Assembly: GCF_003112575.1 (NCBI RefSeq)
Contig: NZ_BEWC01000002.1
Span: 496,001 to 560,000, forward strand
Direction of reading: 5' to 3'
Origin: Streptomyces ardesiacus
Lineage (GTDB): Bacteria; Actinomycetota; Actinomycetes; Streptomycetales; Streptomycetaceae
DNA: 64,000 bases
A program made the translations under genes and the position numbers. The notes below the pieces were generated by a model that searched no databases, was not told the DNA's origin, and saw only the letters and a list, made by a program, of their open reading frames with translations. Positions 16,456-24,462 of the stretch are shown one piece after another; the stretch's first letter is position 1; each line of letters begins with the position of its first letter.

Positions 16456-16506
16456 GTACGCACACGAGCCTGTCCCCGTCAGTGGTACGCACGCCGGACG
16501 TACGCA
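16456..16506. promoter_or_regulatory. Three GTACGCA direct repeats between XRE and dehydrogenase
   Basis: GTACGCA occurs at 16456-16462, 16485-16491 and 16500-16506, all on the plus strand, in the 167-base divergent region. Spacing is 29 and 15 bases. They are candidate binding sites for the adjacent XRE regulator. Confidence 0.45.
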
Positions 16507-16591
16507 AAGCCGTGGTCTGGGTGGACCGGCGGACCCCAGGCAGGGTGGAAGCATCACCCGTCACGCCAAGAGAAACCCGGAGAACCCCGGC

Positions 16592-17632
16592 ATGACCACT
16601 GTCGCCGCGTACGCAGCACCCGCCGCCAAGGCGCCGCTGGAGCGCACCACCATCGAGCGGCGCGAGGTGCGGGAGCACGACGTCCTGATCGACATCAAGT
16701 TCGCCGGCATCTGCCACTCCGACATCCACCAGGCCCGTGAGGGCTGGGGCGAGGCCATCTTCCCGATGGTCCCCGGCCACGAGATCGCGGGCATCGTCTC
16801 CGCGGTCGGCCCCGGCGTCACCAAGTTCGCCGTCGGCGACCGGGTGGGCGTCGGCTGCATGGTCGACTCCTGCCGCGAGTGCGAGAACTGCAGGGCCGGC
16901 CGGGAGCAGTACTGCGCCGAGGGCAACACCGGCACCTACAACGCCGTCGGCAGGGACGGCGAGGTCACCTACGGCGGCTACTCCGAGAAGGTCGTCGTCG
17001 ACGAGAACTTCGTCCTCGGCATCCCCGAGGGCATCTCCCTGGACGAGGCCGCGCCCCTGCTGTGCGCCGGCATCACCACGTACTCCCCGCTCAAGCGCTG
17101 GAACGCGGGCCCCGGCAAGAAGGTCGCCGTCATCGGCCTGGGCGGCCTCGGCCACATGGCCGTCAAGCTCGCGCACGCCCTGGGCGCCGAGGTGACCGTG
17201 CTGTCGCAGTCCCTGCGCAAGAAGGACGACGGCCTGAAGCTGGGCGCCGACCACTACTACGCCACCAGCGACCCGGCCACCTTCCAGGAGCTGGCCGGCA
17301 GCTTCGACCTGATCGTCTCCACGGTCTCGGCCCCGCTCGACTTCGCCGCCTACCTGGGACTGCTGAAGACGGAGGGCACGCTGGCCAACGTCGGCGCCCC
17401 CGAGGAGCCGGTCTCCCTCAACCTGTTCGCGCTGCTCGGCGGCGGCAAGTCCCTGACCGGCTCCATGATCGGCGGCATCGCCGAGACCCAGGAGATGCTG
17501 GACTTCTGCGCGGAGCAGGGCATCGGCGCCGAGATCGAACTGATCGCCGCCTCCGAGATCAACGAGGCATACGAGCGGGTCGTGAACAGCGACGTGCGCT
17601 ACCGCTTCGTGATCGACACCGCGACGATCTGA
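16592..17632 (+). CDS. Zinc-dependent NAD(P) alcohol dehydrogenase (YahK/CAD type)
   Basis: 346 residues. Catalytic zinc region [12 protein letters not shown] and GHEIAGIV; structural zinc cysteines in [17 protein letters not shown]; Rossmann motif [21 protein letters not shown] at about residues 170-190. Domain order and the [11 protein letters not shown] segment match cinnamyl-alcohol-dehydrogenase-like aldehyde reductases such as YahK, which reduce many aldehydes with NADPH. A role in aldehyde detoxification is inferred. It is expressed divergently from an XRE regulator. The RBS is weak (GGAGAACCCC). Confidence 0.92.
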   Translation: MTTVAAYAAPAAKAPLERTTIERREVREHDVLIDIKFAGICHSDIHQAREGWGEAIFPMVPGHEIAGIVSAVGPGVTKFAVGDRVGVGCMVDSCRECENCRAGREQYCAEGNTGTYNAVGRDGEVTYGGYSEKVVVDENFVLGIPEGISLDEAAPLLCAGITTYSPLKRWNAGPGKKVAVIGLGGLGHMAVKLAHALGAEVTVLSQSLRKKDDGLKLGADHYYATSDPATFQELAGSFDLIVSTVSAPLDFAAYLGLLKTEGTLANVGAPEEPVSLNLFALLGGGKSLTGSMIGGIAETQEMLDFCAEQGIGAEIELIAASEINEAYERVVNSDVRYRFVIDTATI

Positions 17633-17799
17633 TCCGGGGGCGCGTCCCGGGAACGCCGGGCGCGCGGACCGCTGACCGCTGTGGCCGGAAGGCCACCCCG
17701 TACGTCACGCCGGTCGGCAGGGCGAAGGCCACGGCCGACGCCGCCGGCCGGCTTCGGCGGTGCGGGGGCCGGGCGCCGGGCGCCCCGGGGGCTGAGCGC

Positions 17800-18837
17800 T
17801 CAGCGGGCCGACGGGTGGCGTCGGCGGCGCAGCGCCGGGTCGAGCAGGGCGGGCGTGGCGTCGAACTTCTCGTGGGCGGCCAGGTCCGTGCCCGGGGCGA
17901 CGACGGCGTCGATCGCGTCGAGGACGTCGTCGGAGAGCACGGTGTCGGCGGCGGCCAGCTGGGAGCGCAGGTGGTCCAGGGTGCGCGGCCCGACGAGCGC
18001 GCCGGTCACGGCCGGGTGCGCGGTCACGAAGCCGAGCGCGAGCTGGATCAGGGTGAGCCCGGCCTCGTCGGCGATCGCGGCCAGCTTCTCGACGGCGTCG
18101 AGCCGGGCCCGGTTGGCGGGCAGCGCCGGGTCGAAACGCTCGGGCAGGACGACGGACCGGTGCGTGGCGACCTCGCGCCCCGCCCGCACCGCGCCCGACA
18201 GCCATCCCGAGGCCAGCGGGCTCCACACCAGCACGCCGAGCCCGTACCGCTCGGTCACGGGCAGCACGTGGCTCTCGATCCCGCGCTGGAGGATCGAGTA
18301 GCTGGGCTGCTCGGTGACGTACCGGCTCAGCCGGTGCTCGCGTGCGGCCCACTGGGCCTCGACGATGCGGTAGGCGGGGAAGGTCGAGGACCCGAAGTAC
18401 CGGATCTTCCCGGCGCGCTGGAGGTCGGTGAGCGCGGACAGCGTCTCCTCGTCGCTCGTGTTCGGGTCCCACCGGTGGATCTGGTAGAGGTCGACGTGGT
18501 CGACGCCGAGGCGGCGCAGGCTGTTGTCCAGCTCGGTGACCAGCCAGCGGCGCGAGGAGCCCTGGTGGTTGGGCTCGTCGCCCATCGGCATGTTCGCCTT
18601 CGTGGCCAGCACGATGTCGTCGCGGCGCCCGGCGATCGCCTTGCCGACCATCTCCTCGGACTCGCCGGCGCCGTACCAGTCGGCGGTGTCGACGAGGTTG
18701 ATCCCGGCCTCCAGCGCGGCGTCGACGATGGCCGTGGCCTCGTCCTGCGTGGTGCGTCCGATGCTGCCGAAGTTCATGGCGCCGAGCGCCAGCGAGCTGA
18801 CCTGTACACCGGTGCGGCCCAGGGTGCGGTACTGCAT
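17800..18837 (-). CDS. Aldo/keto reductase
   Basis: 345 residues from ATG 18837 with GGAGGAACAC as RBS. TIM-barrel AKR with the catalytic set visible: Asp and Tyr in NLVDTADWYGAGESEEMVG, Lys in LATKANM, His in VDLYQIHRWD. Cofactor-binding TALVGPRTLDHLRSQL lies near the C-terminus. It reduces aldehydes or ketones with NADPH; substrate unknown. It diverges from a TetR gene with two operator copies between them, so repression by that TetR is very likely. Confidence 0.93.
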   Translation of the reverse strand: MQYRTLGRTGVQVSSLALGAMNFGSIGRTTQDEATAIVDAALEAGINLVDTADWYGAGESEEMVGKAIAGRRDDIVLATKANMPMGDEPNHQGSSRRWLVTELDNSLRRLGVDHVDLYQIHRWDPNTSDEETLSALTDLQRAGKIRYFGSSTFPAYRIVEAQWAAREHRLSRYVTEQPSYSILQRGIESHVLPVTERYGLGVLVWSPLASGWLSGAVRAGREVATHRSVVLPERFDPALPANRARLDAVEKLAAIADEAGLTLIQLALGFVTAHPAVTGALVGPRTLDHLRSQLAAADTVLSDDVLDAIDAVVAPGTDLAAHEKFDATPALLDPALRRRRHPSAR

Positions 18838-18921
18838 GACGTGTTCCTCCACTGCGGGTGGTGCGTGACGAGGCGCGACTTGGTGGCGGGTGCGACGCTC
18901 TGGCATCATGGAGAAGCCAAG

Positions 18922-18973
18922 CGGAACGCAGTCCCGTTTACTCGTCCGACGATACGGAACAGTGTCCCGTTTA
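18922..18973. promoter_or_regulatory. Tandem TetR operators
   Basis: CGGAACGCAGTCCCGTTTA (18922-18940) and CGGAACAGTGTCCCGTTTA (18955-18973) are near-identical, start 33 bases apart (about three helical turns), and each is an imperfect palindrome of the form ACGGNAC-N3-GTNCCGT. They lie between the reductase and the TetR gene. Confidence 0.7.
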
Positions 18974-18997
18974 TCAACCGGTGAAGGGATCGGCACG

Positions 18998-19594
18998 GTG
19001 AAGGACGGCGAAGCGGCGACGGGACGGGCGGCCTCCCGGCCCAAGCGGTCGGACGCCCGGCGCAACGAGAAGGCCCTGCTCGACGCGGCCGCCGCGGTGT
19101 TCGTCAGGTCGGGCGTGGAGGTTCCCGTACGCGACATCGCGGCCGAGGCCGGCGTCGGCACGGCAACGATCTACCGGCACTTCCCGACCCGGGCGGACCT
19201 CATCATCGGCGTCTACCGGCACCAGGTGGAGGCCTGCGCCGAGGCCGGCCCCGCCCTGCTGGCGAGCGGCCCGACCCCGTACGCCGCGCTCGCGGCCTGG
19301 ATCGACCTCTTCGTCGACTTCCTGGTCACCAAGCACGGCCTCGCCGCGGTCCTCCAGTCCGACAACGCCGGCTTCGAGACCCTCCACGCGTACTTCCTCG
19401 ACCGCCTCGTCCCCGTCTGCTCCGACCTCCTCGCCGCCGCGACCGCCTCCGGCGAGATCCACACCGACGTCGAGGCCTACGCCCTCATGCGCGGCGTCGG
19501 CAACCTCTGCATCGGCGCGGAAACCCCCAGCCCGCACTACGACGCGCGGGAACTGGTGCGGGTCCTGATCGCGGGGTTGCGGGGGACCGGCTGA
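18998..19594 (+). CDS. TetR-family repressor
   Basis: 198 residues from GTG 18998 (RBS GAAGGGAT). Residues 8-60 form the TetR DNA-binding domain (ARRNEKALLDAAAAVFVRSGVEVPVRDIAAEAGVGTATIYRHFPTRADLI, given here only to indicate extent: the recognition helix is VGTATIYRHF). The C-terminal ligand domain is of the kind often annotated as SbtR-like or QacR-like. It should repress itself and the divergent aldo/keto reductase through the tandem operators. An upstream in-frame start at 18890 would run through the operators and is unlikely. Confidence 0.9.
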   Translation: MKDGEAATGRAASRPKRSDARRNEKALLDAAAAVFVRSGVEVPVRDIAAEAGVGTATIYRHFPTRADLIIGVYRHQVEACAEAGPALLASGPTPYAALAAWIDLFVDFLVTKHGLAAVLQSDNAGFETLHAYFLDRLVPVCSDLLAAATASGEIHTDVEAYALMRGVGNLCIGAETPSPHYDARELVRVLIAGLRGTG

Positions 19595-19663
19595 TCGCGC
19601 CTGCCGGTGAGAGGCGGCGAGTGGATGTGCGCGGCGGGGATTGCTGGATAAAGTCGTCCCGCT

Positions 19664-19709
19664 ACAACTGGTTGTGGGGACAACCATTGCTGGGGGGAGG
19701 GCTGACAAC
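19664..19709 (+). promoter_or_regulatory. Alternative ACAAC/GTTGT pairings upstream of mrr-terD fusion
   Basis: ACAAC occurs at 19664-19668, 19680-19684 and 19705-19709, and a single GTTGT at 19671-19675. GTTGT can pair with either flank: GGTTGT-GGGG-ACAACC (19670-19685) is a perfect 6-bp hairpin, competing with ACAAC-TG-GTTGT, and the third copy lies between RBS (GGGGGGAGG) and ATG. This may be a protein operator or an mRNA switch. Confidence 0.35.
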
Positions 19710-19711
19710 CC

Positions 19712-21526
19712 ATGAGTCGTCGCACCACGGGGCCCGTCGGGGTCTGGGCCGAGATGCAGCGGCAGCGCCAGCGCCAGCTCGAAGAAGAGGCGCGGCAGCG
19801 CCGCCAGGAGGCCCGGCAGGCGCGGGCCTACGAGCGGCGCGCGGCCCAGAGCTACCGCGGATACAAGCAGGCCGAGGCGATCCGCCGTACGGAGGAGCTG
19901 GACGCGCGGGTCGTGGCGCTCCAGGACCTGCTGGCCTCGGGATGCCGGGCCTCGGCCTTCCGGCCCTCCGCGCTCATGCGCGCCGAAGAGCTGCCGCCCC
20001 TGGCCGCGGTGGTCGAAGGCGTCCGGCGCCGGGATCCCGACCCCGTGGTCGAGTACTTCTCCGCGGCCCTCTACACCTCGACGGCGTGGCCCGAGGGGTT
20101 TCCGCGGTGGGTCGCGATGACGTACGACCCCGCAGCCCGGCAACTGGTGCTGGACTGGGAGCTGCCCGCGGTCGACGTCGTCCCGCAGTCCAAGTACGTC
20201 CGGTACATGTACGCGGCCGACCAGTACCGGGAGACTCCCCGCCCGCCGGGGCAGCGCAGGGCGCTCTACAAGGAAGTCCTCGCGCAGTGCATGCTGCTCG
20301 TGCTGCACGAACTGTTCGCGGCCGACGAGTACGGAGCGCTGGACTCGGTGGCCCTCAACGGCTTCGTCGACGGACACGACCCCACGACGGGCAGGCGTGA
20401 GCACATCTTCCTGGCCACCGTCATGGCCGAGGGCTCCTCGTTCCGCGAACTGCACCTGGCCCAGGTGGACGCGGAGAGCTGTCTGACGGACGCGCTGCGC
20501 GGGCAGGTGTCGCCCCGTCCGGACCACCTCGTCGCGATCAGGCCGGGCCGACGGCCCGACGAGGTCGGCCACCCCGTCGCCACCCACGGCGACGACGAGG
20601 AGCCCGACCTGTACGAGATGGACCCGATCGCCTTCGAGGGACTGGTGGCCGAGCTGTTCGGGGCCATGGGGATGCGGGCGGTGACCACCCGGCGTTCCCA
20701 CGACGGCGGTGTCGACGTCCACGCGCTGGACCCGACACCGATCCGGGGCGGAAAGATCGTCGTCCAGGTGAAGCGGTACCGGAACACGGTGCCGCCCACC
20801 GCCGTCCGCGACCTCTACGGGACCGTCCAGGACGCCGGGGCGAACAAGGGGGTCCTCGTCACCACGTCCGGCTTCGGCCCCGGTTCGCACGCCTTCGCCA
20901 ACGGCAAGCCGCTGGAACTGATCGCGGGCACCGAACTCGTCGACCTGCTGCGCCGCCACGGCCTGCGCGGCCGTCTGGGCGACGGCGGCCGCCGGGACGC
21001 GCCTTCGCCCCTCGCACCCGCCCCGGAACCTTCACTGCCCGACGCGTACAACATCCTCGGCCTGTCCTGGACCGGGAGCGTCGCCCTGGACGTGTGCGCC
21101 CTGGTGTGCCGCGGCAACCGCATCCTGACCGACGAGCACTTCGTCTTCTACAACAACCCGCAGACCCCGGACGGCTCCGTCCGGACCCTGCCCGCCACCG
21201 CGCCCGACAAGGCCGCGGTCTGCGCCTCGTTCGACACCCTGCCGGAGGAGGCCGACCGCCTGGTGCTGGTGGCCGCCGTCGACCCGGAGACCAACCCGGA
21301 CGCCGACCTGTCCGGTTTCACGGACGCGCGCATGCGCCTTCTCGACCCGGGCCTCGCGGAACTGGGCCGGCTCCAGGTCTCCGACGGCCGCCCGCACGAG
21401 ACCGCGCTCGTCCTCGGCTCCTTCCGCCGCAGGGCCAACGACGACTGGGACTTCGTCGTGGGCGGAAGGGGCTACGCGGGCGGACTGGAGGAGCTGCTGC
21501 GCGACTTCGGCGTGGAGGTGGACTGA
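19712..21526 (+). CDS. Mrr-type restriction endonuclease fused to TerD domain
   Basis: 604 residues. Residues 12-65 are a charged coiled coil (MQRQRQRQLEEEARQRRQEAR). Residues 95-295 form a domain I do not recognise. Residues 303-415 match the Mrr/REase_Mrr nuclease fold: FEGLVAELFGAMG, then Asp in HDGGVDVHA (D335) and QVK (Q352-K354), then KGVLVTTSGFGPGSHAFA. Residues about 448-604 are a TerD domain (LGLSWTGSVALDVCALVC, TDEHFVFYNNPQTPDGSV, FSRD-like Asp-rich loops DPETNPDADLSGF). TerD proteins bind calcium and belong to tellurite/phage/stress systems. The combination suggests a DNA-cutting stress or defence effector controlled by the TerD module. No methylase is nearby. Confidence 0.85.
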   Translation: MSRRTTGPVGVWAEMQRQRQRQLEEEARQRRQEARQARAYERRAAQSYRGYKQAEAIRRTEELDARVVALQDLLASGCRASAFRPSALMRAEELPPLAAVVEGVRRRDPDPVVEYFSAALYTSTAWPEGFPRWVAMTYDPAARQLVLDWELPAVDVVPQSKYVRYMYAADQYRETPRPPGQRRALYKEVLAQCMLLVLHELFAADEYGALDSVALNGFVDGHDPTTGRREHIFLATVMAEGSSFRELHLAQVDAESCLTDALRGQVSPRPDHLVAIRPGRRPDEVGHPVATHGDDEEPDLYEMDPIAFEGLVAELFGAMGMRAVTTRRSHDGGVDVHALDPTPIRGGKIVVQVKRYRNTVPPTAVRDLYGTVQDAGANKGVLVTTSGFGPGSHAFANGKPLELIAGTELVDLLRRHGLRGRLGDGGRRDAPSPLAPAPEPSLPDAYNILGLSWTGSVALDVCALVCRGNRILTDEHFVFYNNPQTPDGSVRTLPATAPDKAAVCASFDTLPEEADRLVLVAAVDPETNPDADLSGFTDARMRLLDPGLAELGRLQVSDGRPHETALVLGSFRRRANDDWDFVVGGRGYAGGLEELLRDFGVEVD

Positions 21527-21609
21527 CGGTCCCGCATCGCTCGCCGGTACGTCGAGAGGTGCGGCTCGTGCTCGGACGGCTCGGTGGGAGCCGACTCCTT
21601 CGCCCGGAA

Positions 21610-21872
21610 CATCGCCGGTCGCGCTCCGTGGGTGGGGTCGCAACGACGTCCGCGCCGCGCCGCCGTCGTACGGGTGGTGGGCACAGCGGAACTCCGTGTC
21701 CGTGACGAACACCCCGACGAGCACCTCGTCGGCCACCGCGCGCGGCAGGGCGCCGACGCAGCCGTGTCGCGGTCACGACGTACACGTCGCGGAACGTGTG
21801 CGCGACGGGCGGTACCGACGGGTGCCGGGCCCGCCACAGGGCGGCGAGGGTGTCGGGGGAGAGGTCCGTCAC
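21610..21872 (-). pseudogene. Decayed gene, fragments of a ~190-residue streptomycete protein
   Basis: A GTG at 21872 overlaps the stop of the upstream DUF4291 gene (GTGA) and opens a convincing N-terminus (VTDLSPDTLAALWRARHP, then SVPPVAHTFRDVYV). The sequence then changes frame: a C-terminal-looking piece (ADEVLVGVFVTDTEFRCAHHPYDGGA) lies in another frame, and GADVVATPPTERDR in the first again. I recall intact streptomycete proteins that join such ends through a long middle beginning DRWVRFHSLPESKRY, which is absent here. So an internal deletion and at least one frameshift within GGCGGCGCGGCGCGG seem to have destroyed the gene. Family name uncertain. Confidence 0.55.
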
Positions 21873-22462
21873 GGTCGCAGGGCGCCCAGGAGTTCGTCCC
21901 CCGCGGGGTACGGACGCTCCCTGGGCAGCAGGCGCCGGGCCGTGTCGAGGTCGCCGGCCCGTACGAGGGCGTGGATCTCGTGGGCGAGCGGGGTCACGTC
22001 GCGGACGGTGAGCGTCCATTCGTCGGCGTACCGGCGGGCCGCCTCGCCGGTGAGGCCGAGCTGGAGGGAGCGGTACGGCAGGGGGCGCAGACGCAGGTCG
22101 CGCTCGGGGTCCCACTGGACGCGGGTGGGCGAGCGTCTCAACTCGCGTTGCCAGGACGCCTGGTCGGTGTGCACGCCGGGCACGTAGCTCGACAGGCATG
22201 CCCGGCGCAGGGCCCACTCGAAGCCCTCGCGGCTGATCTCGACGGCCAGGACGGTCTGCTGGCCCTCCTTCGCCGCCCAGCCGCAGCGGTACATCATCCA
22301 CAGGAACGACGGCTTGATCCACGTCATCCGGTCCCGCTTCCAGGCGGCGGGAAAACGCCCCTCGCGGGCGGCGGGGAGGCCGATCTCCGGGGAGTACGCC
22401 TGGTAGACGGTGACGGTGGTCGCCGTGTGGGCCGCCCGGATCTCGCGCTGCGCTGCGTGCAT
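21869..22462 (-). CDS. DUF4291 protein
   Basis: 197 residues from ATG 22462. The sequence has the family landmarks: REIRAAHTATTVTVYQAYSPEIG near the N-terminus, KRDRMTWIKPSFLWMMYRCGWA (given in part; residues 43-62), VLAVEISREGFEWALRRA, and VQWDPERDL. Function is unknown for the family. The frame is open further upstream, but homologues begin close to the REIRA segment. Its stop overlaps the start of a decayed second gene, so the pair was once an operon. It lies in the same accessory-looking patch as the Mrr-TerD gene, convergent to it. Confidence 0.82.
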   Translation of the reverse strand: MHAAQREIRAAHTATTVTVYQAYSPEIGLPAAREGRFPAAWKRDRMTWIKPSFLWMMYRCGWAAKEGQQTVLAVEISREGFEWALRRACLSSYVPGVHTDQASWQRELRRSPTRVQWDPERDLRLRPLPYRSLQLGLTGEAARRYADEWTLTVRDVTPLAHEIHALVRAGDLDTARRLLPRERPYPAGDELLGALRP

Positions 22463-22623
22463 GCCGTACAGCTTGGGACGGCGGGCCGTGCCCGGGCCAC
22501 CGGATTTCCCGTGGAATCGTCGGGGGGCCTCGTGCGTTGCACACAGGGTGGGCATGGAAGGCCGGTCGTGTGCGGGCCGAGCAGCCCGAGTGATCGAGCC
22601 GAGAGAGACATTGGAGGGCCGCT

Positions 22624-23136
22624 ATGGCTGCGCAGACGCAGAGGGCCGTGCTGGCGGGCGGATGCTTCTGGGGGATGGAGGAGCTGATCCGCCGGCTCCC
22701 GGGCGTGACCGCGACCCGCGTCGGATACACCGGGGGTGACGTGCCGAACGCGACCTACCGCAACCACGGCACGCACGCGGAGGCCATCGAGATCCTCTTC
22801 GACCCCGAGGTGACCGACTACCGCGCGATCCTGGAGTTCTTCTTCCAGATCCACGACCCGAGCACCAAGAACCGCCAGGGCAACGACATCGGCCTCAGCT
22901 ACCGCTCGGCGATCTACTACGTGGACGACGAGCAGAAGCGGATCGCCGAGGACACCATCGCCGACGTGGACGCCTCCGGACTGTGGCCCGGCAAGGTCGT
23001 CACCGAGGTGGAGCCGGTCGGCCCCTTCTGGGAGGCCGAGCCCGAGCACCAGGACTACCTGCAGCGTTACCCGGACGGGTACACCTGCCACTTCCCGCGT
23101 CCGGGCTGGCGGCTGCCCGCCCGCACCGAGGGCTGA
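22624..23136 (+). CDS. msrA: Peptide methionine-(S)-S-oxide reductase
   Basis: 170 residues from ATG 22624 with GGAGGG upstream. Catalytic GCFWG (Cys14), then [50 protein letters not shown] (indicative of the whole middle block; key residues H-D-P and Q-G-N-D-x-G). It repairs oxidised methionine residues and free methionine sulfoxide using thioredoxin. A Cys in YTCHF near the C-terminus may be the resolving cysteine. Monocistronic, followed by a strong hairpin. Confidence 0.96.
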   Translation: MAAQTQRAVLAGGCFWGMEELIRRLPGVTATRVGYTGGDVPNATYRNHGTHAEAIEILFDPEVTDYRAILEFFFQIHDPSTKNRQGNDIGLSYRSAIYYVDDEQKRIAEDTIADVDASGLWPGKVVTEVEPVGPFWEAEPEHQDYLQRYPDGYTCHFPRPGWRLPARTEG

Positions 23137-23164
23137 GGCACTCCGGGAGAGGCGCTGAGGAAGA

Positions 23165-23196
23165 GGCGGTCCGGCCGGGTCCACGGCCGGACCGCC
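23165..23196. terminator. 13-bp perfect hairpin, bidirectional terminator
   Basis: GGCGGTCCGGCCG-GGTCCA-CGGCCGGACCGCC, followed by TCGTCG. It lies between msrA and a convergent gene and should serve both. Confidence 0.75.
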
Positions 23197-23202
23197 TCGT
23201 CG

Positions 23203-23234
23203 TACGGCGAGGACGTCGTACGACGAGGACGTCG
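23203..23234. repeat. 16-bp tandem repeat
   Basis: Two adjacent copies of TACGRCGAGGACGTCG (23203-23218 and 23219-23234), identical at 15 of 16 positions, in the msrA downstream intergenic region. Confidence 0.6.
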
Positions 23235-23246
23235 TGCGGCGGTGAG

Positions 23247-24365
23247 TCAGTGCGGCAGCGTGGCCGGGCTGCCGCCGTTCGCCTCGTAGCCCGCCACCGC
23301 GAGCGCGCGGTAGACCGCGAACTCCGCTGCCGGGTCGGCCGACAGGGTCCACGGCAGCGCGCCGACGTGGCCGTCTATGACCATGAGCTGGTTCATGGCC
23401 TCCGCCCAGCGCTCGCCGCGGACCAGGAAGAAGACCAGCAGATGGCGGACGTGCGCCTGCGTCGGGTCGTCCGGGGCGGCCGAGTGGACCGCGTGCAGCG
23501 CGCCGTGGACGGCCTTGGTGACGACCCCGCTCTGGTAGAAGCCGCTGACCAGGTTGACCTCGGGCAGGTGCTCGAAGACCGCGAAGAGCGGCATCGCCGC
23601 GAGCAACGAGCCCCGCGGGGCCCGCGCGGCCGCCGCCTCCGCGAAGGAGTAGGCCAGCTCCCGCGAGCCGTGCCACTTCTCGCACCAGTACTGCAGGGCG
23701 GCCAGGTGCGCCCCCATGTGGTGGGGAGCGCGGTCCAGGATCTTCAGCCAGAGCTGCTCGAACTCCTCGCGCGAGTACCCGAGGCCACGGGCCACCGACA
23801 GCTCGACGATGTACGGGACCGGGTCCCCGGGGGCGAGGAGGGCCGCCGTGCCGCAGGCCGCCTTCGCCTCCTCCATGATGATCCGGAACTCGTCCGTGCC
23901 CGGCGTCGCCGTCCGCCACGCCTGCTGCACCAGGAACTCGGCCTGCACCGCCGCGCCGCCCGCGTCCTTGGGGGCCTCGGCCCGCCACACCCGCAGCCAC
24001 TGTCCGCCCGGCGTCTCCCCGACGCCGCCGGGCCGCTGCCGCAGCTCCAGCGACGCGGCGCCCGCGAAGGCCTGCACGCGCTGCCAGCGCCGCTCGCCCT
24101 CCGCCTCCGTGCCGGCGAGGAGCTGCTGCGCCCCCCGGTAGTCCTGGGTGCGCTGGACCAGGTCGAGGACGTCCAGCAGGTCCTGGTCGGGACCGGGCAT
24201 GCGGACGTCCAGCTCCTCCTCGCGGGCGAAGCCGTAGTTCGCGGGGTCGGCGGCGTCCGGGTGACCGGCATCGACCAGGCCGACCGCGCCCCGCCGGCGC
24301 CGCGAGATTTGGAGCAGCACGAAGCCGAGCATGACCAGTGCCATCAGGACCCAGAGAATCTCCAT
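23247..24365 (-). CDS. Membrane-anchored helical repeat protein, hypothetical
   Basis: 372 residues from ATG 24365. The N-terminus is one TM helix (ILWVLMALVMLGFVLLQI) followed by RRRR, so the rest stays in the cytosol. The remainder is helical and resembles degenerate TPR units (DLLDVLDLVQRTQDYRGAQQLL; PHHMGAHLAALQYWCEKW; AHVRHLLVFFLVRGERWAEAM). No catalytic motif is seen. It diverges from the gamma-synthase gene with a 97-base gap. Probably a scaffold or interaction protein conserved in streptomycetes; function unknown. Confidence 0.75.
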   Translation of the reverse strand: MEILWVLMALVMLGFVLLQISRRRRGAVGLVDAGHPDAADPANYGFAREEELDVRMPGPDQDLLDVLDLVQRTQDYRGAQQLLAGTEAEGERRWQRVQAFAGAASLELRQRPGGVGETPGGQWLRVWRAEAPKDAGGAAVQAEFLVQQAWRTATPGTDEFRIIMEEAKAACGTAALLAPGDPVPYIVELSVARGLGYSREEFEQLWLKILDRAPHHMGAHLAALQYWCEKWHGSRELAYSFAEAAAARAPRGSLLAAMPLFAVFEHLPEVNLVSGFYQSGVVTKAVHGALHAVHSAAPDDPTQAHVRHLLVFFLVRGERWAEAMNQLMVIDGHVGALPWTLSADPAAEFAVYRALAVAGYEANGGSPATLPH

Positions 24366-24462
24366 GTCTCAAGCGAACCAGACGCCGCCGACAATTGGCC
24401 AACCTGTCCCCCTGCCCCGGGGGAAACGCGCGAGGCGTTCCGCACGGCTACCCTCGGTGCCC

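Noticed and set aside
19712..22462. Restriction-modification island with DUF4291 as partner of Mrr-TerD
   Set aside because: The genes are convergent, there is no methyltransferase, and DUF4291 has no known DNA role; only the accessory nature of the patch is supported.
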